Below, one piece after another: positions 8,017 to 17,565 of a stretch of 29,104 bases of DNA. The notes beneath the pieces are model-generated. The model ran no database searches. It had not been told where the DNA came from and worked only from the letters and a program-made list of their open reading frames with translations. The translations under genes and the position numbers were made by a program. Source of the DNA: Nemertoderma westbladi (Eukaryota > Xenacoelomorpha > Nemertodermatida > Nemertodermatidae); assembly GCA_032718475.1 (NCBI GenBank), contig JAUCBJ010004627.1:1-29104 (forward strand), written 5' to 3'. Each line of letters starts with the position of its first letter. Within the stretch, counting starts at the first letter, position 1.

Positions 8017-10141
8017 TTTTTTTTTTTTGGTGCTTGGGTGAGATGATAGTATAATAACATAGTTGATACAATGGATTTCAAATTGCACTATTACACCCTA
8101 TCACCAAATCTGATTTATACAATGAGGTACAGTGATACGGATGTAAGGGGGAAATTCAAAACAGTTGGTTGTTTATGTTGTAGGCCTACTGCAGTACTGG
8201 TCAGCTATTGTAGGCCTGTACGACAGCGCTGTACTACCAGGCTACGGCTCAGTGTCAGCGTTGTCCAACCGAATGGAGGCATCAGACACTGGACAATGAA
8301 CCGGCCGTTTAGAGGCTGACCTACAACCTCGAAGGCAGAGCAGGGAGGAACGAAGCAACGCGAAGTTTAACTTGCGCCGGATCCACGTGACGCATTCCGA
8401 GTACCTGACCTCGCGTTTGTCCGCGAGCTTCTGTCCCAGGCGCTTAACAAACTGGCGCGTGGTCGGCGCCATCCCGCCAAAGGCCGAGAATATGAGGGGG
8501 ACGAAAGTAGAATGTTCCACCTCCCGTATCCTCTCCTCGTACTTAAGAATCTTACGATTCTCGTGGTGGAGGTGCGCTGCGTCTAGGGACATAGCCGCGT
8601 TCGTCGCCGCCAGCGGGTTAAACACGGACACGTCGATGAACGACCGCTGGAATCGGTTTCCCCAGAAGCCGCTCACAGACACATCCAGCCTCGCCTGCTG
8701 GTCCGTCGAGGTGGTACGATGGGTGAAAGTTTCACCGGATAACGGCTGGAGCATCGGCTCAACAGCAACGCTGTAGGCGACCTCAGTGAGCGAGTTGGCG
8801 ACGAAATCACGTATCTCATTGTGCCTGATGGAGGGGAAACCTCCAGTTGGGCACGACAGGACGTGGGTTGCAGAAAATCGCGCCCCACAGGCACAACGAG
8901 ATGGTAGATTCTTCGGACACCAACCGTAGCGGAGACACACCGCATCCCGGAACCCTTCTTTACTCAGGTGAGTAACTTGTAGGGTTAGTGGCTTGGAGTT
9001 TAACCAAGCTGACGCACCTTTTTCTGTTGTGAGTTCACACAGTTTGCGTTGGTCTGTGGGTAACTGGGCGTAAACTTGTTCCCTTTTAGTACGAGACGAT
9101 GTTATGGACTCCGCCTTCACCTCGATCACGATCCGTCTCTGTTCAGTCCGCACCGCTGCCATCGACTCCGCATCTGCGAACGGTTCACAGACTCGGCGCG
9201 AGTGGTCATACTGCGTCTCCAAGTCGGAAGGAACCGGGATACCCAATCCGCCATCCCGAGTTGGGAGGGAGACTAGTTGGCGTTCAACCGCCGATAGCGA
9301 CGGCCTGTCGAGCAGTTTGGCGATGAACCGCTGCAACGTCTCCTCCAGCTTCCCGAAGTGCTCCGTTGCGTTGGGGATGACGCGGGTTAGGAACCTCCAC
9401 CTGCAGGAGAGCCCGAACGCCAAACCGGCGTACGCGCAGTGGGGGTCCACCGCGGCAATCTCGGCGAGTCGATCGACTTCCTCCGCGAACTCATCGACTT
9501 TCTCCTCGACGTAGCTGGAACAAAATTCCTCGGTACCGATAACGCCGCCGAGTAGCTTGTTGCCCGTCGTATCAATTGTGACAATGGTGTTCGCAAACAA
9601 CGCTGCCGCCTCCACTAACTTATCCGGCTTTACAGTCAGGACACACTTCGACGGGTAGTACCCGTACAATGGTCCCCTTGAACACGCGATATCAAAGAAC
9701 TTCCTGAGTTCTCCCAGTCGGCCCCCCGCGTTCCCATCGTCCGCATACCACTTCTGTTCCACGTCGCACCCGCGGTCCAGTTCGTCAAGGAGCGGCGTTA
9801 TACCGCAGCCAAACATCGGCATCGCCACCGGGTCTCCTTGGGTGGAACCCTCCTCCGAGTAGAGGGTTTCCCCGCCGACGAATAGCCGCGCTGGTTCGCT
9901 GTAACAATTAGTTACTATCGTGTGCAGCGCCGGACAGACTAAACCGATGTTATGCAACGCTGCGCTGCGGTTTAACACATTAAATGCGTTGGTAGCGTCG
10001 ATCTGTAATATGCCGTCGCAGTCCTCAGAGGCAAAGGAATCGTTTAAACTGTGTATCGCGTGTTCGATTCCCGCTTTCTGTCCAAGACACATCTGGACAG
10101 ATCCGCCGACGGCCTGTAAATCTGGACTGATACACAGCACC
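8017..10141 (-). mobile_element. 5'-truncated non-LTR-type retroelement inserted in the minisatellite
   Basis: The minus-strand element ends in a 12 A tail (8017-8028 on the + strand) directly against ...ACTACTAATAG. Its other side (10142) also abuts TTAGTAGTAGTACTACTAATAG. The ORF begins inside the RT domain, so the 5' end is truncated, as is usual for target-primed reverse transcription. The 3' UTR is ~8029-8241. A target duplication cannot be defined within TAG/CTA sequence. Confidence 0.75.
8242..10140 (-). CDS. Retroelement RT with C-terminal Cys/His and nuclease-like domain, 5'-truncated
   Basis: This 632-codon open frame carries a reverse transcriptase lacking its N-terminal fingers. 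RT motif A is LQIDATNAFN (D48), motif B is STQGDP (99-104), and the catalytic box is WYADD (131-135). A thumb/connector follows. Near the C-terminus CAC (416-418), H426 and C430 form a Cys/His knuckle before GGFPSIRHNE. ARLD486 and then FID503VSV resemble a PD-(D/E)xK-type restriction-like endonuclease core. This build is known from early-branching non-LTR retroelements such as the R2/NeSL/CRE groups; I cannot fix the clade. The frame is intact and GC-rich compared with the flanks, which suggests a young insertion. The Met at 10138-10140 is unlikely to be a natural start. Confidence 0.8.
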   Translation of the reverse strand: MLCISPDLQAVGGSVQMCLGQKAGIEHAIHSLNDSFASEDCDGILQIDATNAFNVLNRSAALHNIGLVCPALHTIVTNCYSEPARLFVGGETLYSEEGSTQGDPVAMPMFGCGITPLLDELDRGCDVEQKWYADDGNAGGRLGELRKFFDIACSRGPLYGYYPSKCVLTVKPDKLVEAAALFANTIVTIDTTGNKLLGGVIGTEEFCSSYVEEKVDEFAEEVDRLAEIAAVDPHCAYAGLAFGLSCRWRFLTRVIPNATEHFGKLEETLQRFIAKLLDRPSLSAVERQLVSLPTRDGGLGIPVPSDLETQYDHSRRVCEPFADAESMAAVRTEQRRIVIEVKAESITSSRTKREQVYAQLPTDQRKLCELTTEKGASAWLNSKPLTLQVTHLSKEGFRDAVCLRYGWCPKNLPSRCACGARFSATHVLSCPTGGFPSIRHNEIRDFVANSLTEVAYSVAVEPMLQPLSGETFTHRTTSTDQQARLDVSVSGFWGNRFQRSFIDVSVFNPLAATNAAMSLDAAHLHHENRKILKYEERIREVEHSTFVPLIFSAFGGMAPTTRQFVKRLGQKLADKREVRYSECVTWIRRKLNFALLRSSLLCLRGCRSASKRPVHCPVSDASIRLDNADTEP

Positions 10142-10180
10142 GTTAGTAGTAGTACTACTAATAGTACTACTACTACTAGC
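10142..10180. repeat. TAG/CTA minisatellite remnant
   Basis: Trinucleotide block GTAGTAGTACTACTAATAG and related copies, on the 5' side of the truncated retroelement. It continues the target array. Confidence 0.85.
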
Positions 10181-10340
10181 CAGGGCGCATATCTCTGCCT
10201 TGCATCCTTAAGTGGTAGCTAAATGAGTACTGGAGTTTCCTCTGGGGAGTAAAGTTCTGGGGGGACCGCACTGGAAATAAGTCGTCAAACTTTGTGCGTA
10301 ATCCCTGGCCTAGTGGCCGAAGAAAATTTACTTTACTTTT
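10181..10340 (+). mobile_element. Unidentified ~160 bp fragment, possibly a LINE/SINE 3' end
   Basis: Non-repetitive GC-richer stretch (GCCAGGGCGCATATCTCTGC ... CCTAGTGGCCGAAG) ending in AAATTTACTTTACTTTTTT, which resembles a retroposon 3' tail. It sits between two blocks of the minisatellite, so it is a second insertion into it. I do not recognise the family. Confidence 0.45.
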
Positions 10341-10600
10341 TTAGTAGAGTAGAGTACTACTAGTAGAGTAGAGTACTTCTAGTAGAGTAGAGTACTACTA
10401 ATAGTACTACTAGTAGAGTAGTAGAGTAGAGTACTACTAGTAGTACTACTAGTAGAGTAGAGTACTACTAGTAGAATAGAGTACTACTAGTAGTACTACT
10501 AGTAGAGTAGTAGAGTAGAGTACTACTAGTAGAGTAGATTACTACTAGTAGTACTACTAGTAGAGTAGTAGAGTAGAGTACTACTAGTAGGTACTACTAG
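10341..10600. repeat. Palindromic TAG/CTA minisatellite, right block
   Basis: Same 19 bp and longer units as 7437-8016. It was probably continuous with that block before the two insertions. Confidence 0.9.
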
Positions 10601-10960
10601 TGACTAGTCCTTGAGTACAAGTTATTTTATATTCATTATTATTCTGTGACAATTAATTTCATAATTTTAAATGCGGAATAAACGTACCTAATTACTATTA
10701 CAAAAAAGGTATTATTCTGTACTGTAATATTCGTATCAAAATATGATTGCTGGAAGCAATATAGGCAGACGGCAGCACGATTTGTTTCTAATGCCTCGAA
10801 TAGCTTAAATTATGTTGAAGGGCCCATAATACCCCACCCAATAAAGCATACTGTACATTAAAACCTTATGTACAAAGAAACATTAAGCCGTTAAACTGTT
10901 GTACAATGCTAACATAATTAATCAGTCATTATAACTATTTACAGTGTACTACTGTAAATA
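10601..10960. other. Gene-free intronic sequence
   Basis: AT-rich. CTAGTCCTTGAGTACAAG (10603-10620) also occurs near 4785-4801, just inside the dispersed repeat. Nothing else is supported. Confidence 0.4.
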
Positions 10961-11316
10961 ATTGTGTGTAAAGTAGCACTTTACAGTGTGATGATCCGAG
11001 TGGCTTTGTTACACAAACGAACGTTAGTGAGTGAGTGAAAATAAAGCCACGAGGATCAGAACACTGTAATAACTATTTACATACTTGTGTGTAAAGTAGC
11101 ACTTTACAGTGTGATGATCCGAGTGGCTTTGTTACACGAACGAACGTTAGTGAGTGAGTGAAAATAAAGCCACGAGGATCAGAACAATGTAATAACTATT
11201 TACATACTTGTGTGTAAAGTAGCACTTTACTGTGTGATGATCCGAGTGCTTTGTTACACGAACGAACGTTAGTGAGTGAGTGAAAATAAAGCCACGACGA
11301 TCAGAACACTGTAAAG
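10961..11316. repeat. Three tandem 123 bp hairpin units
   Basis: GTAAAGTAGCACTTTAC (hairpin with a 3 nt loop) starts each unit at 10968, 11091 and 11214 (with a T for A shortly after in copy 3). Within each unit GATCCGAGTGGCTTT and AAAGCCACGAGGATC form a longer inverted repeat around GAACGAACGTTAGTGAGTGA. Copies differ at only a few positions. It could be tandem copies of a small MITE. The third unit is cut short near 11316. Confidence 0.85.
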
Positions 11317-12062
11317 TACTTTGCAACATACGTATGTAGTATACGTATGTATGTAGTTTTATTCTATAATTGTAACATTGCGAAATGATTGTATATATAT
11401 TATAAGTGATAGAAACTGCACAAATTAAATTAGTTGCTGTATAAATAAATGTAAAAATGACATAAATTATGTTATAAAAAAGTTAGCTTATATTTATGGT
11501 GGCGTTTGGAGCCATGTTATAATAATATAGCTAGGCCCTACTGGTTATTAATAGCTATACCCCGCCTACCGGTAGGTAATGCAGTAGGCCTATCTGGCTG
11601 TCAGGCAAATTTCCACCTATTGTTTACGTGGTAACCATTGACGCCGTAACTTTACAGCTCGCCGTCATTGGTTACTACATAAACATGGGACATTACAATA
11701 CCCACTACAATACTAAATGTACAGGCCAATACAATACTGTAATGTCCTCTAAAGTTGTAAAGTGTTAAATAAGAACTCGCTGTTAATACTAACGGCATTG
11801 AGTAATGTTACAATTTTGGAATAAAATTAATTTACTGTAACTTTAACAGGCTACATCGCGCAGTTAATTTAGCCCGGATGTGCGGTGTGTTGGTATTATT
11901 ATTATTCTCGCCTATTAGGCGCAGCACCAGTCAAGCTGGTATATAATTGAATAGTTAATTAATGAAGTAAAATGACACATCAGTGACAATAAAATATGGC
12001 TAATCGTAAACAGATTATAATAACGGAGTACAAAGCGAATAGAGGCAGTTTAGTATTAGTAG
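11317..12062. other. Gene-free intronic sequence
   Basis: AT-rich, with a palindromic TACGTATG cluster at 11331-11357. No gene seen. Confidence 0.4.
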
Positions 12063-12069
12063 TGATAAG

Positions 12070-12296
12070 TGGGTGTAAACACTACACCGACAACCGACAG
12101 CCGACAACCACTGCCGACAACAGTAAATAAGACAATGTAACCTGAGTTCGCGACTCTCGTTTATTGTTTTGGTTATAATAACCTTCCACTGTAACCTGTT
12201 CCTTTCCATCAATTAATAAATAACATTAATTAGCTATAATAATGGTTGTTGGCGTTGGTTGTCGGTAGTCGGTTGTCGGCATAACGTTTACACCCA
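12070..12296. mobile_element. 226 bp MITE (copy A), with 8 bp target duplication
   Basis: Ends are GGGTGTAAAC...GTTTACACCCA. The ~52 bp terminal inverted repeats are rich in CCGACAACCGAC motifs. TGATAAGT flanks both sides (12063-12070 and 12297-12304). The interior TTTATTGTTTTGGTTATAAT and CCACTGTAACCTGTTC matches copies B (14354-14531) and C (25436-25607). An 8 bp duplication fits a hAT-type transposase in trans; a 7 bp reading (TGATAAG with T assigned to the element) is also possible. Confidence 0.8.
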
Positions 12297-12486
12297 TGAT
12301 AAGTTACATATAATTTTACTACAAATTTATATGTATAAAAATTATATAGCATAGCAATAATTATCCAGTTGATTAAGAAATCATTCATGACATATAAATA
12401 AATTATTATTTGAGACATTGAGAGATTGTATCCTTGCTGCACCTAATATTGTTCGAAAATCTGAATAATAAATGATATTTGTTAAG

Positions 12487-12496
12487 TATTTATAAC
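12487..12496 (+). promoter_or_regulatory. Possible TATA-like element of the nested gene
   Basis: TATTTATAAC lies just upstream of the ATG at 12502. It is too close to the ATG for a long 5' leader, and AT-rich intron makes chance likely. Confidence 0.2.
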
Positions 12497-12501
12497 TAAA
12501 T

Positions 12502-13938
12502 ATGATTGCCCTTCAGCATGTACTTATTTTACTTTCACTTTCGTACACACTTTCCTACTCAGTTTCGGAGAAGTTCCAATACATAGAAACGTGTTGGTTG
12601 GAAAACGAACCGATATGGGTGAACCTAACTGACCTTCCAGACCCATACGCGAGTCAATCGGTGGTGAAACCAACCCAAATGGTTGATATCCCAGAGAAGC
12701 CGTTACTAAAGGTTCCCAAAGGTTTCCGAGTCAACGTGTTTGCTTCCGGACTCCGGAATCCCCGGTGGTTGGTGCTGACGCCGGAAGACCACATACTGGT
12801 AACCGAGACCAATGAAAATGTAATCCGTTTACTGAAGAACGCTGGTGGAGTGGCTGATGAGTTCATGGAGTTCGCGACGTCGGCGAACGGGCTCAACATG
12901 CCCTTTGGTATGGCTTTCCAACGCCGAGGAACCGACCAGGACTACTGGTTCTTCCTCGCCAACATAGACGAGGTGCGCCGATTCGAGTACACGTTCGGTA
13001 CATTGCGACTAGAGGGTGAAGGGACTCGGATTACGGAGCTGCCTGGGGAAGGGCAACACTGGACACGGAACGTTATAGTGGCTCCGGATAGCTACCCGGA
13101 CAATCAACGCTTGTTTGTGTCCATCGGATCGAAGAACAATGCCGCTGTGGAGGATGCACCGCGCGCATCAGTAATCACCATGGCAACAACGGCGCCAACA
13201 ACGGAAGGCTGGACAACATGGGCATCAGGGATCCGAAACCCTGTCGGAATGGCGTTCCATCCAGTAACCCACGAACTGTTTGTAACCGTAAACGAACGGG
13301 ATCTACTTGGCGACGATCTCGTCCCTGATTACTTCACTCGCGTCCGTAAAGACGAGTACTACGGCTGGCCCTACGCATACTTCAACCCCGAGCTGCTAGA
13401 CCCCCGGTTCGTGGACCCCAAGACTGGTACCAGCATCCGTCCGGATCTGGTGGCAGACACCGCGCTGCCCCAGGTCCTCCTGCAGGCCCACTCCGCCGCG
13501 CTGGGACTCACCTTCTACACAGGGGACATGTTCCCCTCGGACTACCGGAACGGTGCGTTCGTGGCGTTCCGAGGCTCGTGGAACCGCGATCGCGGGACCG
13601 GGTTCAAACTCGTGTTCATCCCCTTCAACTCGGCGACTAACCAACCCATTGGCTACTACACCGACTTCCTAACCGGGTTCCTGGTAGACCCCTCTGGACC
13701 CACCAGCTGGGGCCGACCCGTGGGCGTTCTAGAACTCTCAGATGGAAGTATCATCTTTACCGAGGAAAAGAACCAACAGATTTACCGGATATCCTACGCC
13801 AGACCCTACGGACTAACAGAAGAACAACTAGCATGCCAATCAGCTGTTAGCGGAAAGGAACCAATTACACTGAGGAACTACATATTTGGTGAAGGCCTAT
13901 ATTCATTACTTATATTTATTATTACCTATATTCAGTAA
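12502..13938 (+). CDS. Secreted glucose/sorbosone dehydrogenase-like beta-propeller protein, intronless, nested in the cadherin intron
   Basis: This 478-codon uninterrupted frame encodes a PQQ-type sugar dehydrogenase-like propeller (GSDH / L-sorbosone dehydrogenase family), whose bacterial members oxidise aldoses or sorbosone. Residues 1-19 form a hydrophobic signal peptide. Family motifs follow in order: PRWLVLTPEDHILVTE, GEGQHWTRNV (H186), SGIRNPVGMAFHP (R245 N246), VNERDLLGDDL (264-273), YYGWPYAYF (286-294), GLTFYTG, FRGSWNRDRGTG (R357-W360) and SWGRPVGVLEL. The C-terminal ~15 residues are hydrophobic (LYSLLIFIITYIQ), suggesting a GPI or tail anchor. Two Cys (near 31 and 450) could pair. 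Full family length, no introns, and GC well above the flanks. It sits on the same strand as the host gene, so it needs its own promoter. Close likeness to the bacterial motif set suggests ancient transfer or a retrocopy. Activity is inferred. Confidence 0.85.
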   Translation: MIALQHVLILLSLSYTLSYSVSEKFQYIETCWLENEPIWVNLTDLPDPYASQSVVKPTQMVDIPEKPLLKVPKGFRVNVFASGLRNPRWLVLTPEDHILVTETNENVIRLLKNAGGVADEFMEFATSANGLNMPFGMAFQRRGTDQDYWFFLANIDEVRRFEYTFGTLRLEGEGTRITELPGEGQHWTRNVIVAPDSYPDNQRLFVSIGSKNNAAVEDAPRASVITMATTAPTTEGWTTWASGIRNPVGMAFHPVTHELFVTVNERDLLGDDLVPDYFTRVRKDEYYGWPYAYFNPELLDPRFVDPKTGTSIRPDLVADTALPQVLLQAHSAALGLTFYTGDMFPSDYRNGAFVAFRGSWNRDRGTGFKLVFIPFNSATNQPIGYYTDFLTGFLVDPSGPTSWGRPVGVLELSDGSIIFTEEKNQQIYRISYARPYGLTEEQLACQSAVSGKEPITLRNYIFGEGLYSLLIFIITYIQ

Positions 13939-14353
13939 ACTATACGAAAGGGTAATTATAACAACTTATCTCTATTTAAACAAAATACTAAAATTACATT
14001 AACCTCACAATACGGATTCCGCAAAAAATCAACAACTACTGGGGAAGCAATACTTACTGTCACAGAAAGCATTCATCAAAAAATACTTGACTCAAGAATC
14101 AGCATGCCTCATAGCTATAGACCTCAAAAAAGCATTCGACACACTCAACCATAAAATTAAAACTATTAAAAAAACTCGAAAACTATGGCATACGTGTCAC
14201 GCCACACAAATGACTAACAAGTTACTTACAAAATAGATCACACTATGTACAAATAAGAAACATACAATCACACCTCAACTCGCAACTTGCGGTACACCAC
14301 AGGGGGCCATTCAAAGTTCAATGCTGTTCCTAATCTACGTAAACGAGGGAAAC

Positions 14354-14531
14354 TGGACGCAAAACTCGCCTTGACGAATTAATATCCCGCCTCAATGTTA
14401 AATTCTCAATTTAGGGAAAGGATCAGGTTAGGCCTACAGTGGCACGTTATTTTAACCAAAACAATAAACTAAACACAATAGAACAGGTTACAGTTTTATT
14501 TTTGAGAGTAATCAACTGTTATTTGCGTCCA
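14354..14531 (-). mobile_element. MITE copy B, inside the LINE relic
   Basis: Reverse complement of copy C (25436-25607). TGGACGCAAA opens it and TTTGCGTCCA closes it. The body shares AACAGGTTACAGTTTTATTT, AACCAAAACAATAAACTAAA and ATTAATATCCCGCCTCAATG. A further GCGTCCAG at 14561-14568 may be a second end. No clear target duplication was found. Confidence 0.75.
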
Positions 14532-14568
14532 ATTTCCCCTGGAGAGGGATGAATTTTATTGCGTCCAG

Positions 14569-14595
14569 CCCCCCCCCCCCCCCCCCCCCCCCCCC
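14569..14595. repeat. Poly-C run (27 C)
   Basis: Homopolymer directly after GCGTCCAG at the end of MITE B. True length is doubtful in any assembly. Confidence 0.9.
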
Positions 14596-15340
14596 TATCT
14601 GAATTAGTTACAACGATATTCGCAAGACAACACCAACATATTACACAGTCACCGTGATCCTCACATACTAGCAACAACTGTAAACACTGAACTTGATAAA
14701 CTAAACTTATGGTTACTCGATAACAAACTTTCTCTTTATCTAAATAAGACCAAATATTTATTCATATCCAACATACACAACAAAACTGGCACAGACATAG
14801 TCATACAAGACAAAGCAATTCAAAAAAACTAAATTTTTAGGTCTATATATTGATAATCGATTAACATGGAAAGTCCACTGTGGTTATATACTGAAAAAGA
14901 TTTATAAATCAGCTGGACTTTTTTTTAAGCTCCTTTATATTCTACCGCTAAGCTAAATATTTTAAAACTGCCATAGCACACACTCATTCACCCTTACCTT
15001 ACTTATGGTGTAGTATTATGGGGGGATACTCACACAAAATACATTATGCCGATTACAATCAAAGTGAACAAGATCCTAGGAGCCATTCCTTTTAGTCACT
15101 ACCGCTTGACGGTCATTATAAACTGGAAAGTGGAAACCGCCAAACTTATGTGGGAAGCAAGTCAATAATAATAAAAAACAAGACTTTATCTTCACTATTC
15201 CAATAACACTCGTTCCACTGCTATAAATAACTACTTTGTCCCGCTAGTACGGCTTAACCAAATACCATTAACCATTAAAATACAATGGTGTAAAAATTTG
15301 GAACTCCATTAACATATAAATAAAAGAGAAAAAAACAAAA

Positions 15341-16403
15341 AGGTCATTTGCAAATTCCCTAAAAAGTCAATACATAAAGCATTTAAATTAAATTAGTAAT
15401 AAAAAATTAAAACAAAATCGCTATTTTAACATTATTATTATTATTATATTTATTTATATATATCATCTTTTCACTCACTTTTAACCTGAAATACATAAAT
15501 ATAAATTAATACTAGGGCCTAATATATAGAAAATAATATATATAGTACAAAAATGTCTTACTTTTTGTCCTTTTTCCAGATCGCAAAAGCACAATAAAAC
15601 AATAAAAAATAAAAATTTATTACGGAAGAGATGGTATCCCTACAACACCATCCCCTCCCTCCTCTACCGAATGCACCCTCATCTGAATGAAACCCATCAC
15701 CTATAATGAATACATACATTTCGTTTCTACATACTTCCGATCTTTCTCCCCAGTATAACAAAAACTAACCAATATATATAAAACGTTCACCTTTTATCAA
15801 TGTATGTGTTTTACTAACATTGTTATAATTTAAATATTTGGTGGTGGGGATATCTAGTAATCTAGTAACCGGATGAACTAGAAAAATATAAGAGCCTAGT
15901 GCTCAAACTATCCTATCCTAGAGCATTTGAATTGCCGCCAAGCTCTGTCCAGTACTCTCTGGTCGTGTTATCCATTGGAAAATTCGTAAACCAATAGTGT
16001 GTTTTTCACTTTCTAAATTCTGAATCCCTTTGTCAGAGTGTAGATTTGGCAAGATGGTGACTGCTCATTGGTTTTTTTGACCAGGAACGAGCACTGATGA
16101 CTGACTGTGTCAGTCTGTGTGTTGCCTATGCACAGCATACCTGTTGTGTTTGCCAATAACATCGGGCAGAACACCGAGAATCATAGTCAATTACTTGGCT
16201 GGGGATACTATACTGATTACTGCTGTACTTGTATATTATACTTACTGACCTAATGATTAACCTATGTAAATATTGTTTATGCCATACGGAGAATATGAGG
16301 ACCCATAGTTATTACCGAACTGATTGTTATTCGCATCTATGTATGCTCTGGTGGGTATTCTGGTTCAACCCAAGTGGTGTGGCATGCTTAAAATTATTTT
16401 GTA
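15341..16403. other. Gene-free intronic sequence; the right end belongs to a dispersed repeat
   Basis: AT-rich with no supported ORF. From ~16370 (GTGGTGTGGCATGCTTAAAA) it matches the 4.7-5.1 kb repeat and is the left half of the hAT target copy. The right half is 26079-26300. Confidence 0.5.
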
Positions 16404-16411
16404 GCCCCAAC
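16404..16411. repeat. hAT target site duplication, left (GCCCCAAC)
   Basis: GCCCCAAC, identical to 26079-26086, immediately outside the terminal inverted repeat. Eight bp is the hAT-superfamily length. Confidence 0.85.
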
Positions 16412-16933
16412 CAAGTGCCGGATTTACCTTAAGACATATAAGGCACGTGCCTTAGGGCCAGCCGAAAATACGGGCCATTTATTATCAGCGAGTCATTCCT
16501 GTGAAAAATATATTTCTATCTGAAAAATCCACATTTTTTGTCACTAAAATTTGTTGAAAAAAGAGCAAGAAAATGCAACTTTCGACTACTTTCTAGTTTC
16601 TATCACTAAATTTGTGATAGAAAAGTACAAAATTCGTGCTCAGTCGACCGACAGGTGCTGTGTTATTATTTACTGGGTTCGAGACCAGACGGTAGTGGCA
16701 CAATATTTAGATATTTCAATTTCATCATTATTATTAACGTAATTTAGATTCACAAAAAGTTATGAAAAACTTTTACGGGAAACTCTTATTATAAATATAG
16801 ACCAGACCCTAATACATAAAATAAAGGATAAAATAGTTGTAGATAAAATAGTAGTCGATAAAAAAAAAACGTGTCAGAAATAACTCCTTGTCACAAATTT
16901 AATTTAATCGAAATTCAGATGTCCTGCCCTCGT

Positions 16934-17075
16934 GTATTGAATTTTGCACTCGATGGCATTTTAGCTGCCAATTCCTGCAAAACCTAAAACTCTCGGACAG
17001 CATAATTGAATTTTAGTATATTAAAATTAGTGACAAAAAGGGCTCCTTTCCGTGACTTTTCTCTTATTACATTAC
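16934..17075 (+). mobile_element. LINE 3' tail, 142 bp copy 1
   Basis: Matches 24904-25045 with two mismatches, ending in CTTTTCTCTTATTACATTAC. It is the 3' end of the same LINE family, placed directly before a longer 5'-truncated LINE copy. The second copy may have primed in the ATTAC tail of the first. Confidence 0.75.
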
Positions 17076-17565
17076 ATTATCATTGGCGATATCTCCTTTG
17101 CAGAAGTGAAGGCTGCTGCAAAGAGCATTAAGACCAATCGTGCCAGTGGAGTAGATGGTGTTCCCCCTGAGGTCTTTAAAATACCTGAGTGTTTAAAGCT
17201 CATCTATCCCATCATAGTAGACGTGTACCGAACAATAAGAGTCCCACAAGAAATGAAAACAAATAAGTTGGTGCCAGTTCCCAAGAAGGGCAACCTAACA
17301 ACACTCTATGGTTCTTTTCGGGGAATCTTATTGATCTCGATTGCTGCAAAGCTATACAATAGAATTCTATTAAATCGCATCAGGGATCCCATTGAGAGAC
17401 TGCTCCGTGGAAATCAGAATGGGTTCAGTAAAGGCCGTGGGACCATGGAGCCCATTTTGGCACTTAGAAGGATAATTGAAGAATTATCAAAAAAGAAAGA
17501 CAGGCATCTGGCTGTTATCTTTGTTGACTTCTTCAAGGCCTTTGATTCAGTCTCTCGCTCACGTA
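17076..17565 (+). pseudogene. LINE reverse transcriptase, N-terminal part (interrupted)
   Basis: The frame running from ~17085 gives GDISFAEVKAAAKSI, then ASGVDGVPPEVFK, KLVPVPKKGN, GILLISIAAKLYNRILLNRI, NQNGFSKGRGT and VIFVDFFKAFDSVSRSRM. These are RT motifs 0 to A of a non-LTR element, with catalytic D in IFVDFFKAF. The frame is broken at 17566 by the retrozyme-like insertion. It is 5'-truncated and lacks an endonuclease domain here. The 3' parts are at 18226-18301 and 23998-24862. The clade was not fixed. Confidence 0.8.

Larger units (their letters stand above)
13975..15340 (+). pseudogene. Decayed CR1/jockey-like LINE reverse transcriptase
   Basis: Frameshifted relics lie in order on the + strand: QYGFRKKST (~14010), LIAIDLKKAFDTLNH (~14110-14150, motif A), CGTPQGA (~14287-14307, motif B), then HSHRDPHILATTVNTELDKL, LNKTKYLFISN and FLGLYIDNRLTW (~14835-14870), and HSPLPYLWC/WGDTH near 15000. 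These are Jockey-superfamily RT and thumb motifs. MITE copy B and a 27 C run (14569-14595) interrupt it between motif B and the YADD region. It starts only ~40 bp after the dehydrogenase stop codon. Confidence 0.75.

Noticed and set aside
8372-8776. + ORFs opposite the 632-codon RT (also 9076-9514 and 9920-10222)
   Set aside because: Shadow frames of the minus-strand RT ORF in GC-richer DNA.
10961-11316. Repeat array considered as CRISPR
   Set aside because: Units are contiguous 123 bp copies without variable spacers, in animal DNA.
16551-16742. + ORF of 63 codons as a hAT transposase remnant
   Set aside because: No hAT dimerisation or catalytic motifs; too short to support.
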